64,000 nt of DNA from Bacteroidales bacterium (GTDB taxonomy: Bacteria; Bacteroidota; Bacteroidia; Bacteroidales; UBA932): positions 1 to 64,000 of the forward strand of contig JAFSOA010000010.1 of assembly GCA_017447265.1 (NCBI GenBank). The letters are read 5' to 3'. Made by a program: the position numbers and the translations under genes. The notes under the pieces are model-generated. The model made no database searches, had not been told where the DNA came from, and worked only from the letters and a program-made list of their open reading frames with translations. Shown in pieces: positions 16,709 through 25,792 of the stretch. How positions within the stretch are numbered: the stretch's first letter is position 1; each line of letters begins with the position of its first letter.

Positions 16709-19576
16709 ATGCGCGGACACGTCCTGGCTGTCCGCTTCGTGATACTGCTTGCCACTTTGCTGGCAGGCAGTTTCACTTTTGCGCAGGAATCCGGCCGGGC
16801 GCGCTTCCAGGTTTCCGGCCGGGTGACCGAGCGCGGTTCCGGCGAACCCGTCGTCATGGCATCGGTCGTGATCCAGGACCTGGGTCTCTGGGCTGTGACC
16901 GATGCGGAAGGCCGCTTTGCGCTGGCGGAGGTGGCGCCCGGCAGGCACCAGCTGGTCGTTTCGCTGCTGGGCTATGAGACCCGTACCCTGCCGATCGATG
17001 TCAAGGGCAACATCGCCAGGCTGGCGGTGGAGCTGTCTGTCTCCAGCCTGACCCTCGACGCCGTGGTGGTCACCGCCAAAGAAGGCGGCGAGATGACCAC
17101 ATCTTCCAAGATTTCCAAACAGACGCTGGAGCACATCCAGCCTTCCAGCCTGCGCGACGTGATGCAGCTGTTGCCGGGCAGCGTCACGGAGAATCCCTCC
17201 CTGACGCAGGTCGGCACGCTCTCGATCCGCGACATCGGCACCAATTCGGCCAATGTGGCCGGCACGGCGCTCATCGTGGACGGCGCCTCCTTCTCGAACG
17301 ACGCCAACCTGCAGATGCTCTCGACGGGCACGGGTATGGGCGCAGGCCAGGGCAACGTGGCCTCCACGGCCGGCGGCGGGGTGGATTCCCGGCAGATTTC
17401 GACCGACAACATCGAATCGGTGGAGGTGATCCGCGGCATCCCGTCGGTGGTCTACGGCGACCTGACTTCAGGGGCCGTGGTCGTGAAGACCAAGGCGGGC
17501 GTCACGCCGTGGGAAATACGGCTCAAGGCCGATCCGCAGCTCAAGCAGGTCTCTTTCGGCAAGGGCTTCCAGCTTGGGGAGAAGGGCGGCGTACTCAACT
17601 TCGACGCCGACTATGCCCATGCCGCCAGCGATGTCCGTACGCCCTCTTCGGCCTACAACCGTGTCAATTTCCAGGCCGGCTGGTCAGGCCAGGTCAAGGG
17701 CCGTTTTACCATCAACGCCAAGCTGCGCGGCAACTGGTCGAACGCGACCAATGCCAGTGATCCCGACCTGGCGCTCGACGAACTTTCGCAAGCGCGCGAC
17801 CGGGGCCTGCGCCTGGGCGTGAACGGCCGCTGGGTGCTGAACAAGCCCTGGATCACCAATGTGGAATACCTGCTGTCCGGCAGCATCACCGACCAGTTCT
17901 CCCGGAGCCGGGTCTATCAAGGCTCTGCCGGCCGCACCCCGACGTCCACGGCCATGTACAATGGTGAAAACGAAGCCTTTTTCACGCCGCCCCAGTATTA
18001 TTCCGACGTGCAGGTGTTCGGCCGGCCGGTCGATGCCCAGGCCCGGCTGACCGCCCACCAGATAGGCCGCTACGGCACCGTCACCAACAAGGTGCTCGCG
18101 GGCTTCGAGTGGAAGAGCCAGGGCAACATCGGCCGGGGCAAGGTCTTCGACCCGACGCTGCCGCCTTCGCCGGGCTCCGCATCCGCCTTTCGCGAGCGCT
18201 CGTACCGCGACATTCCCTTCCTGCATGCCCTGACGGGCTATGTGGAAGACAATCTCAAGCTCCCCCTGGGCGGCACGCTGCTGGAACTGCAGGCCGGCGT
18301 CCGCTTCAACACCATCCTGGCCTCGGGCGTCAACACCGGCGCTTTCTTCGGCATCGAGCCTCGCGTCAACGCGCGCTACGTGCTGGTCAAGCGGAATGAG
18401 GGACTGCGGGAACTCGTGCTGCGCGGCGGCTGGGGCCTGACCTCCAAGATGCCGTCGATGATCTACCTCTATCCCGAGCCGGCCTACAAGGATATGGTTT
18501 CGTTCTACTACAACGATTTCGACGCACACGGCACGGGACTGGCCGTCGTGACCACCCAGCGTGCCGGGACGGACAATCCTTCGCTGAAGCCGCAGCGGAG
18601 CCGCAACATCGAAGCGGGCCTGGAATTCGACGCCGGGAAGTTCAGCGGTTCGCTGGTGGGCTTCCACGAGAAGATGCGCGACGGCTACGGCTTCATCACG
18701 GAATATGTGCCGATGGTCTACACGCGTTACGGCTACACCTGGAAAAACGGCGCGCCGTCGCAGGTCGTGCTGCCTTCCGGCGCCCGGCTCGACTGGCACA
18801 TCGGCAGCGTGACGATGGACGGAAAGCCGCTGCCGTCCATCAGCGACACCACCTTCATGTCGCTGTCGCGCCCGGCCAATGACATCGCCACCGACAAGTG
18901 GGGCGTGGAATTCACGTTCGACGTGGCGCGGATGCCCGCCATCGGGACCTCCATCAATGTCAGTGGCGCCTGGATGCACATCGAAACCCGCAGCACCGCT
19001 TACACGCAGCGGCTCTATGCCGGCACCTCGAACGGGCGCAGCTATCCCTGGGTGGGCATCTACGGCGGTTCCTCCACCACCTCGAACGGATCGGCCAAAG
19101 ACCGTTTCAGCAGCAACGTGCGCTTCATCACGCACATCCCGCAGCTGGCCATGGTGGTGACGCTCACCGCCCAGATGGTCTTTTTCGAGCGCTCGTGCAA
19201 TCTCTGCACTTTCCAGGGCAGGGACATGGCCGTCTATGATCCGGAAGCCGGTACCTGGAAGGTCAGTCCGCTCTACATCATGGACCGGGCGGGCCGCACC
19301 CTGCCTTTCACCGAAGAAATGGCACAGGATCCGCAGTACCGCAACCTGATCCTGACCACCAATACCGACACGTACTACGTCCGGCAGGGCTATCCGTTCT
19401 ACGGGATGTTGAACCTGCGTCTTTCGAAGGAAGTCGGCCGCTGGGGCACCGTCTCGTTCTACGCCAACAACTTCCTGAACCTGCGGGGCCGGGTCCGGAA
19501 CACCGTCACGCATTATCCTTCCGACCGCAACACGCCGCTCTATTTCGGTGCGGAAGTCAAAATATCCATCCGCTAG
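16709..19576 (+). CDS. TonB-dependent outer-membrane receptor with N-terminal carboxypeptidase-like domain
   Basis: A 955-aa outer-membrane importer. Signal peptide (about 1-25), carboxypeptidase regulatory-like domain (about 30-115: VSGRVTERGSGEPVVMASVV, LLGYETRTL), TonB-dependent plug (about 120-260: LRDVMQLLPGSV, ALIVDGASF, VEVIRGIPSVVYGDLTSGAV) and a C-terminal barrel ending in EVKISIR. It lies 3 bp from genes on both sides: BACON lipoproteins before it, a DUF4876-like and a barrel gene after it. No SusD homologue is present, so it is not a classical glycan locus. The substrate is unknown. Confidence 0.9.
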   Translation: MRGHVLAVRFVILLATLLAGSFTFAQESGRARFQVSGRVTERGSGEPVVMASVVIQDLGLWAVTDAEGRFALAEVAPGRHQLVVSLLGYETRTLPIDVKGNIARLAVELSVSSLTLDAVVVTAKEGGEMTTSSKISKQTLEHIQPSSLRDVMQLLPGSVTENPSLTQVGTLSIRDIGTNSANVAGTALIVDGASFSNDANLQMLSTGTGMGAGQGNVASTAGGGVDSRQISTDNIESVEVIRGIPSVVYGDLTSGAVVVKTKAGVTPWEIRLKADPQLKQVSFGKGFQLGEKGGVLNFDADYAHAASDVRTPSSAYNRVNFQAGWSGQVKGRFTINAKLRGNWSNATNASDPDLALDELSQARDRGLRLGVNGRWVLNKPWITNVEYLLSGSITDQFSRSRVYQGSAGRTPTSTAMYNGENEAFFTPPQYYSDVQVFGRPVDAQARLTAHQIGRYGTVTNKVLAGFEWKSQGNIGRGKVFDPTLPPSPGSASAFRERSYRDIPFLHALTGYVEDNLKLPLGGTLLELQAGVRFNTILASGVNTGAFFGIEPRVNARYVLVKRNEGLRELVLRGGWGLTSKMPSMIYLYPEPAYKDMVSFYYNDFDAHGTGLAVVTTQRAGTDNPSLKPQRSRNIEAGLEFDAGKFSGSLVGFHEKMRDGYGFITEYVPMVYTRYGYTWKNGAPSQVVLPSGARLDWHIGSVTMDGKPLPSISDTTFMSLSRPANDIATDKWGVEFTFDVARMPAIGTSINVSGAWMHIETRSTAYTQRLYAGTSNGRSYPWVGIYGGSSTTSNGSAKDRFSSNVRFITHIPQLAMVVTLTAQMVFFERSCNLCTFQGRDMAVYDPEAGTWKVSPLYIMDRAGRTLPFTEEMAQDPQYRNLILTTNTDTYYVRQGYPFYGMLNLRLSKEVGRWGTVSFYANNFLNLRGRVRNTVTHYPSDRNTPLYFGAEVKISIR

Positions 19577-19579
19577 CCT

Positions 19580-20782
19580 ATGAAACGAATCGCACGGATA
19601 TGCTTTTTCTTCCTCCTGCTGGCGGCCCCGGCCTGTTACCGCGAGATGCCTTCCGTGGCCTCGCTGGACGTGCAGCTGGTGCTGCGTCCCGACGAGCCGG
19701 TGGCCATCGACCTCACGCAGCTGGAAGTGCGCCTGCAGAACAAGAACGCCGCGTTCGGCTATGTCAAGCATCCCGATGCGTCGGGCCGTGTGCATTTTGA
19801 CGTGCAGCCCGGGAAATACGACGTGATGGCGGCGGGCTGGTTCTCGAGTACGCGCATCGCGGTCAACGGGGCCAGCGAGGAGTTCCTGCTCACGGGCACC
19901 GACCTGATCGATGCGACGGGGCAGGCGCGTGCACCCCTGCTGGAGATTCCGCTCAACGTGGTGGTCCCCAATCCGGTCATGATCCGGGAGGCTTATTTCC
20001 ACGGGTCTTCGACCCTGGAAGGAGCCAATTATACGAAAGATACGTATATCGAGATTTACAACAACGCGGGTCCGGGCGGCCAGACCGTCTGGCTCGACTC
20101 ACTGTGCCTGGCGGCGGTCTATCCGTACAATTCCACGACGGGCAACAATGCCTGGGCGGGGCGCGACACGATTCCGATCGCGCAGATGTTCTGGATGTTC
20201 CCGGGCGACGGGCACACGTATGCGCTCGCCCCGGGCGAGTCTGCGGTGGTAGCCTGCATCGCGGCGGTCGACCACAGCGGGCGCGCGACGTCAGGCCTGG
20301 CGCTGAACCGGGCGCATTTCGGCTGCTGGTCGGAAACGCTCTCGCGGCACGAGATCGCGGCGGGCGTGGTGCCGATGGTTCTCTACATGACGGGGCAGGG
20401 CAATGCCTGGGCGCTCTCGATCCACAGTCCGGCCATCGTGGTGTTCAAGCCGTCGATGGGCGTGGCTGCCTGGCAGGCGCAGGCCTCTGTCTGGGAGTCG
20501 TATGAGCCGGGCAAGAGTTCGGGTACGCGGTACTGGCACATTGCGAAGGACTGGATCCTGGACGGGGTGGAGTGTGTCGATTCGCCGGCGGGCGCCATCA
20601 AGCGTTTGCCGGGCACGGTGGATGCGTCGTACGTGTGGATGCGTTCGGGGCACTATTCGGGAAAATGTGTGACGCGCAGGCTCGATTTCCAGGATCAGGG
20701 AATCGAGGTGTTTATGGATACGAACAATTCGGATGCTGATTTCATCCCCGACAGCACGCCGCAACCGAGGTTAAAGCGATGA
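19580..20782 (+). CDS. DUF4876-like lipoprotein partner of the TBDR
   Basis: A 400-aa secreted protein, probably a lipoprotein (MKRIARICFFFLLLAAPAC, Cys19; the -3 residue is not ideal). The N-terminal part (about 25-120) is an Ig-like beta domain with VEVRLQNKNAAFGYVKH-like strands, and the rest (YTKDTYIEIYNNA, DSLCLAAVYPYN, MFWMFPGDGHTYALAPGESA) resembles lamin-tail-like or DUF4876 proteins found next to TBDRs in Bacteroidetes. Family assignment is from memory and moderate. Its stop overlaps the next start as ATGA. It may bind a ligand at the surface for the TBDR at 16709. Confidence 0.65.
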   Translation: MKRIARICFFFLLLAAPACYREMPSVASLDVQLVLRPDEPVAIDLTQLEVRLQNKNAAFGYVKHPDASGRVHFDVQPGKYDVMAAGWFSSTRIAVNGASEEFLLTGTDLIDATGQARAPLLEIPLNVVVPNPVMIREAYFHGSSTLEGANYTKDTYIEIYNNAGPGGQTVWLDSLCLAAVYPYNSTTGNNAWAGRDTIPIAQMFWMFPGDGHTYALAPGESAVVACIAAVDHSGRATSGLALNRAHFGCWSETLSRHEIAAGVVPMVLYMTGQGNAWALSIHSPAIVVFKPSMGVAAWQAQASVWESYEPGKSSGTRYWHIAKDWILDGVECVDSPAGAIKRLPGTVDASYVWMRSGHYSGKCVTRRLDFQDQGIEVFMDTNNSDADFIPDSTPQPRLKR

Positions 20783-22194
20783 AGCCGCATGTCCTTTCTC
20801 TTTGTTTGTTGCTGCTCGCCTTCATGGCGGGGGCGCAGGAGCGGAATGTGGCGCGGCTGGTGCTGGCGGACACGTCGTATGTGGATTTGTCCCTGGGCGT
20901 GGGCGGAGAAGCCGGACGGCTTCACGATGTCTACGTGCCGGCGTCGAAGCTGAACGGGGCGCTCGATGTGTCTTCGCGGCATAAGCTGGGCCGGGTAAGC
21001 CTGTACGGGCACTTCGGTTACGACTACGAATATGGGAAGGGTAGCACCTGGCGGGGCTGGCTCGATCCCTATGAGACACCTTTCATGCTGGCCGACTCGA
21101 TTCCGGGCAATCTTTCGCTGGAACGCTACACGATGGCGTCCGGTGCGGGCCTGTCGCTGGACGACCACTGGTCGCTGGGCCTGGACATGGCCTACGACGT
21201 GGCACTGATGGCCAAGCATAAGGACTTGCGCAACAAGAATACGGCCATGAACTTCCGGGTGTCTCCGGGCGTGAACTGGCAGGGCGGTCAGGTGGGCCTG
21301 GGCCTGAACCTGGGTTACGAGCGTTCGACCGAGCGGGTGGAATTCACGCAGATTGCCACCAATGTCGAGCATATCCTCTTTGACATCTATGGCCTCTGGG
21401 TCTGCCATGGCAGTGGCTATGCGAGCGCCGAGAACCGCCGCCTGAAGACGAACAACCGCGTGTTCGGCGGCTTCCAGTTCGACTGGACGCCGGGCCGCCT
21501 GGCCCTGCACAACGAACTGCGGACTTCCTGGCTGCAGAGCCGGCAGACCGAAGTGGGCTACAACAACCAGCAGTTCGGCTCGACGCGTTCCTGGACCTGG
21601 GAAGACGACCTTTCTTTGGAATTCGGGCCGGCCCATGCGCTGGAAGCGTCGTTCATCTTCTCGTCGATGCAGGGCTTCCGTCCGCTGCAGCGGCAGGAAC
21701 TCGATCCCGATTCCCGCATCCGCGTCTGGGTCACCTATGGCGACCCGGTGTTCTGTTACTGGCGCCAGTATCATGTGGAGCGCCTGAATTACCGTTTCGG
21801 CACCCGTTGGAAATTGCTGGTGGGGGTGGAGAACTGGGGCATGGAGCACAGCTATACGGAGTATCCGCAGCGTTTCGTGCAGCGTATCAGCACGCTGACG
21901 CCCTCGGTGGCCGTGGAGATTCCCGTTGGCCGTTTCACGCTGATTCCCTGGCTGGGTTTCGCGATGGACTACCATGCCTACACCGACAACACCAGCTGGC
22001 AGCTGACCGAACCCCTGCTCCGGCAGTGGGATTTCTGGGACGGCAACAATTATCTCGGTGCGTTCGACGTGAAATGGTCGTCCGCCTCCGGCCGCACCTA
22101 TATCCGGGCGCACTACGACATCAACGCCTCGACCCGCTACGACAACGATGGCGCCCGCCACACCGCCGCCCTGACGGTCGGTTTTGTTTTTTAA
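20779..22194 (+). CDS. Outer-membrane beta-barrel, DUF6850-like
   Basis: A 471-aa protein with signal peptide MKPHVLSLCLLLLAFMAGAQ. The mature chain shows amphipathic beta strands throughout (HKLGRVSLYGHFGYDYEYGK, VGLGLNLGYERSTE) and a C-terminal TAALTVGFVF, an aromatic-terminated barrel signal. It starts within the stop of the previous gene and is the last gene of the TBDR operon. The set TBDR, DUF4876-like, barrel recurs in Bacteroidetes and the last member is annotated DUF6850; I recognise the pattern but could not check it. What passes through the barrel is unknown. Confidence 0.65.
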   Translation: MKPHVLSLCLLLLAFMAGAQERNVARLVLADTSYVDLSLGVGGEAGRLHDVYVPASKLNGALDVSSRHKLGRVSLYGHFGYDYEYGKGSTWRGWLDPYETPFMLADSIPGNLSLERYTMASGAGLSLDDHWSLGLDMAYDVALMAKHKDLRNKNTAMNFRVSPGVNWQGGQVGLGLNLGYERSTERVEFTQIATNVEHILFDIYGLWVCHGSGYASAENRRLKTNNRVFGGFQFDWTPGRLALHNELRTSWLQSRQTEVGYNNQQFGSTRSWTWEDDLSLEFGPAHALEASFIFSSMQGFRPLQRQELDPDSRIRVWVTYGDPVFCYWRQYHVERLNYRFGTRWKLLVGVENWGMEHSYTEYPQRFVQRISTLTPSVAVEIPVGRFTLIPWLGFAMDYHAYTDNTSWQLTEPLLRQWDFWDGNNYLGAFDVKWSSASGRTYIRAHYDINASTRYDNDGARHTAALTVGFVF

Positions 22195-22309
22195 AGGCGT
22201 CGCTGCAACGTACGCAGCTGATTGATAGACGATTATATAAACAGCATCCCCTTGAAACCATGGGGTGCATATCATATAAAACATTGATTCGTAAATGTTT
22301 ACATTGCAG

Positions 22310-24277
22310 ATGAAAAAGATAGTCCTGGCTTGCGCACTGCTGTTTTGCGCCGTCAGCGCCTTCGCCGACGAAGGCATGTGGATGATCAACACCATCGACC
22401 GCGTCCTTGAGAAGCGGATGAAGGCCGCCGGCCTCAAACTCGACGCCAAAGTGCTCTACGACGAAGAGCAGGAAAGTCTTTCCGACGCCGTGGTGGCGCT
22501 GGCCTTCGGCTGCACCGGCAGCATGATCTCGAACGACGGCCTGATGATCACCAACCACCATTGCGCCTACAGCGACATCCATGCCCTGAGCACCCTGGGC
22601 CACAACTACCTGGAGGACGGCTTCTGGGCCATGCGCCGCGACGAGGAGCTTCCGGTCAAGGGGCAGGCCATCTATTTCCTCAAGAAGATTTTCGACGTGA
22701 CCGACGAAGTGACGGCCCTGCGCCAGGAGTTCGATGCGGAGCACAAGCCCATGGCCATGCGGCGCGTGTACAAGCAGATAGAAGAAAAGTACGCCCAGGT
22801 CTACGAAGGGCAGGGCGAACTCATCTGCTCGTCGTACTACAACGGCAACAAATATTACATGGCGCTCTACCAGGTGTATCGCGACGTGCGGCTCGTGGCG
22901 GCCCCCCCGGTGAGCGTCGCGTCGTTCGGCGGCGACACCGACAACTGGGAGTGGCCGCAGCACAAGGGCGATTTCGCCATCTATCGCATCTATACGGCAC
23001 CGGACGGTTCGCCGGCGGAATATGCCCCCGAAAACGTGCCCATGCATCCCAGAAAGATCCTGAAGATCACGCAGGAAGGCCTCAAGGACGGTGATTTCAC
23101 CATGGTCATTGGTTATCCGGGCCGCACCAACCGCTACGCGTCGTCCTATGCGGTGGAGGAGATCCTGCAGATCCAGAATCCCATCCAGGCGCAGTTCCGC
23201 CTCGACCAGATGAAAATCATCGACAAGTGGATGAACGAGGATGTGGCCCTCCGTCTCAAATATGCCGACCGCTATTTCAGCCTGAGCAACGTGCAGGAGA
23301 TCCGCGAGGGCGAAATCTACTGCTACAACCGTTTCGGCGTGGTCGACGCCAAGCGGACCGAGGAACAGCAGCTGCAGAAATGGCTGGGCAATTCGGACCT
23401 GATCTTCCGCCTGGGCCAGAAATACGAAGACGTGGCGGGCATCAACCAGCAGATCGTCTATTTCCAGGAGACGCTGGTGCGGGGTACGAACCTGCACCGT
23501 TATGCGAATGCGTTGTTCCGGGGCGATACGGTGTTGGCGAACAAGGAGTTGGAGAAGCTGGACATGCGGGTGGAACGCGACCTGATGCGCTATGCGCTGG
23601 GACAGTTCTTCAAGCATGTGCGTCCGGCGTACTGGGGTGAATACCTGACGGGCCTGCACCAGCGCTTCGGCGGCGATGTCGACGCTATGCTCAACGAGGT
23701 TTTCGATGGACATGTCCACGATGCGCTCACTTCGTGCAAGATCGTGGCGTTCAACGAGAAGCGCGACGAGATCGAGGCGGGCGTGAGCAAGAATTCGCTG
23801 GAAAAGGAGTACAAGAACGCGGTCTACCGGATGAAGCTGGCCCGGAAGCAGCCGATGTATCCGGACGCCAATTCGACGATGCGCATCACCTACGGCAAAG
23901 TGTGCCCGCTCGAGCCGCGTGACGCGGTGTCGCTGGCCTCCCGGACACGGACGGCGGGCGTGCTGGAGAAATACAATGCAGATGACTATGAGTTCACGCT
24001 GAAGCCGGATTTCCGCGAGTTGCTGCTCCAGCATCCGGACGTTCCGGTCAACTTCCTGACGAACAATGATATCACGGGCGGCAATTCGGGTTCGCCGGTG
24101 CTCAATGCGAAGGGAGAGCTGGTAGGACTGGCTTTCGACGGCAACAAGGAGTCGCTGGCGGGCGACACGTACTTCGTCGAATCCATGAACCGCTGCATCT
24201 GCGTCGACATCCGCTACGTCCTCTGGCTCCTCCGCGACTACGCCCACATGGACGAACTCCTCACAGAGATCCTTTGA
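22310..24277 (+). CDS. Peptidase family S46 dipeptidyl-peptidase (DPP7/DPP11-like)
   Basis: A 655-aa periplasmic serine exopeptidase removing dipeptides from peptide N-termini. The start at 22310 (MKKIVLACALLFCAVSAFA) is chosen over an in-frame ATG at 22295 because it opens the signal peptide. Catalytic features: NHHC (His83/84), GGDTDNW (Asp) and GNSGSP with Ser593. At Ser+18, the position that is Arg in Asp/Glu-specific DPP11 and Gly in DPP7, this protein has Gly611 (FDGN), so a DPP7-like preference for hydrophobic P1 is inferred. It is about 55-60 residues shorter than the Porphyromonas enzymes. Monocistronic; a terminator follows at 24320-24355. Confidence 0.92.
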   Translation: MKKIVLACALLFCAVSAFADEGMWMINTIDRVLEKRMKAAGLKLDAKVLYDEEQESLSDAVVALAFGCTGSMISNDGLMITNHHCAYSDIHALSTLGHNYLEDGFWAMRRDEELPVKGQAIYFLKKIFDVTDEVTALRQEFDAEHKPMAMRRVYKQIEEKYAQVYEGQGELICSSYYNGNKYYMALYQVYRDVRLVAAPPVSVASFGGDTDNWEWPQHKGDFAIYRIYTAPDGSPAEYAPENVPMHPRKILKITQEGLKDGDFTMVIGYPGRTNRYASSYAVEEILQIQNPIQAQFRLDQMKIIDKWMNEDVALRLKYADRYFSLSNVQEIREGEIYCYNRFGVVDAKRTEEQQLQKWLGNSDLIFRLGQKYEDVAGINQQIVYFQETLVRGTNLHRYANALFRGDTVLANKELEKLDMRVERDLMRYALGQFFKHVRPAYWGEYLTGLHQRFGGDVDAMLNEVFDGHVHDALTSCKIVAFNEKRDEIEAGVSKNSLEKEYKNAVYRMKLARKQPMYPDANSTMRITYGKVCPLEPRDAVSLASRTRTAGVLEKYNADDYEFTLKPDFRELLLQHPDVPVNFLTNNDITGGNSGSPVLNAKGELVGLAFDGNKESLAGDTYFVESMNRCICVDIRYVLWLLRDYAHMDELLTEIL

Positions 24278-24319
24278 TGTTGTCGTGCAACGTAAGTTGT
24301 TGATTTTCATCTAAATAAT

Positions 24320-24355
24320 AAAAACAACCTGCTTTTCGCCAAGTAGGTTGTTTTT
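24320..24355. terminator. Bidirectional intrinsic terminator
   Basis: AAAAACAACCT (24320-24330) pairs with AGGTTGTTTTT (24345-24355) around a 14-nt loop. It lies after the S46 peptidase and serves the convergent YhbP-like gene as well. Confidence 0.85.
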
Positions 24356-24390
24356 CGTAATAGGCTGAAAATCACGGTGTCTCCTTGCAC

Positions 24391-24478
24391 AGCCACGCTT
24401 CGTTTCGCGGCTCTGGTGTCCGTCTTGCTCCCGAAAAAAGGTCGCTTCGCCGGACACCACCCGCCGCTGCGCTCCGCT
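24391..24478 (-). repeat. 88-nt palindromic repeat, copy A (inverted relative to copy B)
   Basis: Read on the minus strand, this copy begins with the same 23 nt as copy B at 25702-25789 (first 20: AGCGGAGCGCAGCGGCGGGT) and shares a 12-nt block ACCAGAGCCGCG near its end. Its internal stem GGTGTCCG/CGGACACC is perfect. It abuts the stop codon of the YhbP-like gene. The two copies bracket that gene and comF. Confidence 0.75.
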
Positions 24479-24904
24479 TTAGCGAGTCCAGTGAAGCTTT
24501 TTGCCGAAGCCGAGACGGTTGTCGGTGAACTTGAGACTGTCGAGTTTGATCTGCCAGACCTCACCGCCTTTAAAGACGGCGTAGGGAAAGCGCTTGAGAT
24601 AGAGCAGGCGGCAGCGGTCGAAGAGGCCGCCGTCGCACCGGCGCACCGTGCCGGTGAACTGCAGGCCCTGGATCTTTCCGACCTGTTCGGTCTCGAGGAC
24701 CACTGAGCCCGCGACCTGCGGATTCTCCAGAAACAGCTGGGCGTGAAGGGTCTTTTCTTCGGAAGTAATAATGAATCCTTCTTCCTGAGGATCATACACA
24801 TAGAAGGCGTTCGCACACCACGGCATACCGCCCGCCTGCGGGACGCACGCCACCGTCAGCACATGGTGCTCCCCGATGAAATCCAAGATTCGTTGATCGA
24901 TCAT
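24479..24904 (-). CDS. yhbP: YhbP/UPF0306 family protein (FMN-binding split-barrel fold)
   Basis: A 141-aa protein of the pyridoxamine 5'-phosphate oxidase-like split-barrel fold, closest by eye to E. coli YhbP. Shared blocks are HVLTVACV, PWCANAFYVYDP, TSEEKTLHAQL, VAGSVVLE, IQGLQFTGTVRR, YLKRFP and a terminal KFTDNRLGFGKKLHW. Members are thought to bind flavin, but the reaction is not established. The ATG at 24904 is chosen over an upstream TTG; the -7 box TACTTTTG ends 6 nt before it. It diverges from comF and converges on the S46 gene. Confidence 0.88.
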   Translation of the reverse strand: MIDQRILDFIGEHHVLTVACVPQAGGMPWCANAFYVYDPQEEGFIITSEEKTLHAQLFLENPQVAGSVVLETEQVGKIQGLQFTGTVRRCDGGLFDRCRLLYLKRFPYAVFKGGEVWQIKLDSLKFTDNRLGFGKKLHWTR

Positions 24905-24910
24905 ACCTTG

Positions 24911-24918
24911 CAAAAGTA
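24911..24918 (-). promoter_or_regulatory. -7 box TACTTTTG of the yhbP-like gene
   Basis: Matches TAnnTTTG on the minus strand and ends 6 nt before the ATG at 24904, so the 5' UTR would be zero to a few nucleotides. Confidence 0.55.
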
Positions 24919-24962
24919 CGCATTTTTCCCTACCTTGCCATCAAATCATCGAGGCGAGAGAT

Positions 24963-25688
24963 ATGTGCGGATATTTGATTCAGCAGATAGCATCGGGCAT
25001 ACAGGGGCTGCGGGAGTTGTTCTTTCCGCGGAAGTGTGTGGTGTGCGGGCGTTTTCTGGAGTTGGAGGAGCGGGATGTCTGTGACGCATGCATGGAAGGA
25101 CTGCCGAAGACGTACCAGTGGGACATCGTGCAGAATGCGGCGTTCGAGCGGCTGGCGCGGCGCTTCGAGGTGCAGGATGCAGCTTCGCTGATGTTCTTCG
25201 GCACGGAGAGCGACTATCGGCACATCCTCTACGGCATCAAGTACGGCAACCGCCGGGAACTGGCCGTGCGTATGGGTATGTTGTTGGGAGAAGAGCTGGC
25301 AGGCAGCCGGATGTTCAAAGGCTGTCAGGCCGTGGTGCCGGTGCCGCTGCATCCGCTGCGGCGCTGGAAGCGCGGCTACAACCAGGCGGAATTGATTGCG
25401 CGCGGCGTGGCGCAGGCGATGGGTCTGCCCGTTGAGGCGAAGCTGCTGCGCCGACGTCGTAACACGAAGACCCAGACGAAGTTACAGGGCGCCGCCAAGA
25501 CAAAGAACGTGCAGGGCGCTTTCGCGGTTGACGAACGCCATGCCGCCGCCCTGCAGCAGCAAAACATCCGCCATCTCCTGCTCATCGACGATACCCTGAC
25601 GACAGGCTCGACCCTGGCCGCCTGCGCCGCTCCGCTCCTCCACGCCGGCTTTCAGGTCAGTTGTACGACCCTCGCTTTTGTCGGCTAA
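24963..25688 (+). CDS. comF: ComF-family phosphoribosyltransferase-like protein
   Basis: A 241-aa ComF/GntX-type protein. The N-terminal zinc-finger-like region has CVVCG and CDACM (paired Cys), the middle has LYGIKYGNRREL, and the C-terminal PRT fold shows VVPVPLHPLRRWKRGYNQAE and the PRPP loop LLIDDTLTTGST. ComF acts in handling of single-stranded DNA during natural transformation in several bacteria; whether it does so here is unknown. It starts 58 bp from the divergent yhbP-like gene, and together the pair is bracketed by inverted repeats. Confidence 0.92.
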   Translation: MCGYLIQQIASGIQGLRELFFPRKCVVCGRFLELEERDVCDACMEGLPKTYQWDIVQNAAFERLARRFEVQDAASLMFFGTESDYRHILYGIKYGNRRELAVRMGMLLGEELAGSRMFKGCQAVVPVPLHPLRRWKRGYNQAELIARGVAQAMGLPVEAKLLRRRRNTKTQTKLQGAAKTKNVQGAFAVDERHAAALQQQNIRHLLLIDDTLTTGSTLAACAAPLLHAGFQVSCTTLAFVG

Positions 25689-25701
25689 TAACGATGATGC
25701 T

Positions 25702-25789
25702 AGCGGAGCGCAGCGGCGGGTGGTTTTAGGAGCCGCGAGCATTTTTCGCGAGCGGGACGAAAACCAGAGCCGCGGAGCGGAGCGATTCG
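25702..25789 (+). repeat. 88-nt palindromic repeat, copy B
   Basis: Inverted counterpart of 24391-24478. The first 23 nt are identical and the inner part differs, yet the stem is kept: GGTTTT/AAAACC here against GGTGTCCG/CGGACACC in copy A. A smaller hairpin CGCGA/TCGCG lies inside. It begins 13 bp after the comF stop. Confidence 0.75.
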
Positions 25790-25792
25790 TGT

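Noticed and set aside
22196-24320. Direct repeats flanking the S46 gene (TGCAACGTA words at about 22204 and 24289)
   Set aside because: The shared word is nine bases with weak similarity around it and different small stems; too short to separate from chance.
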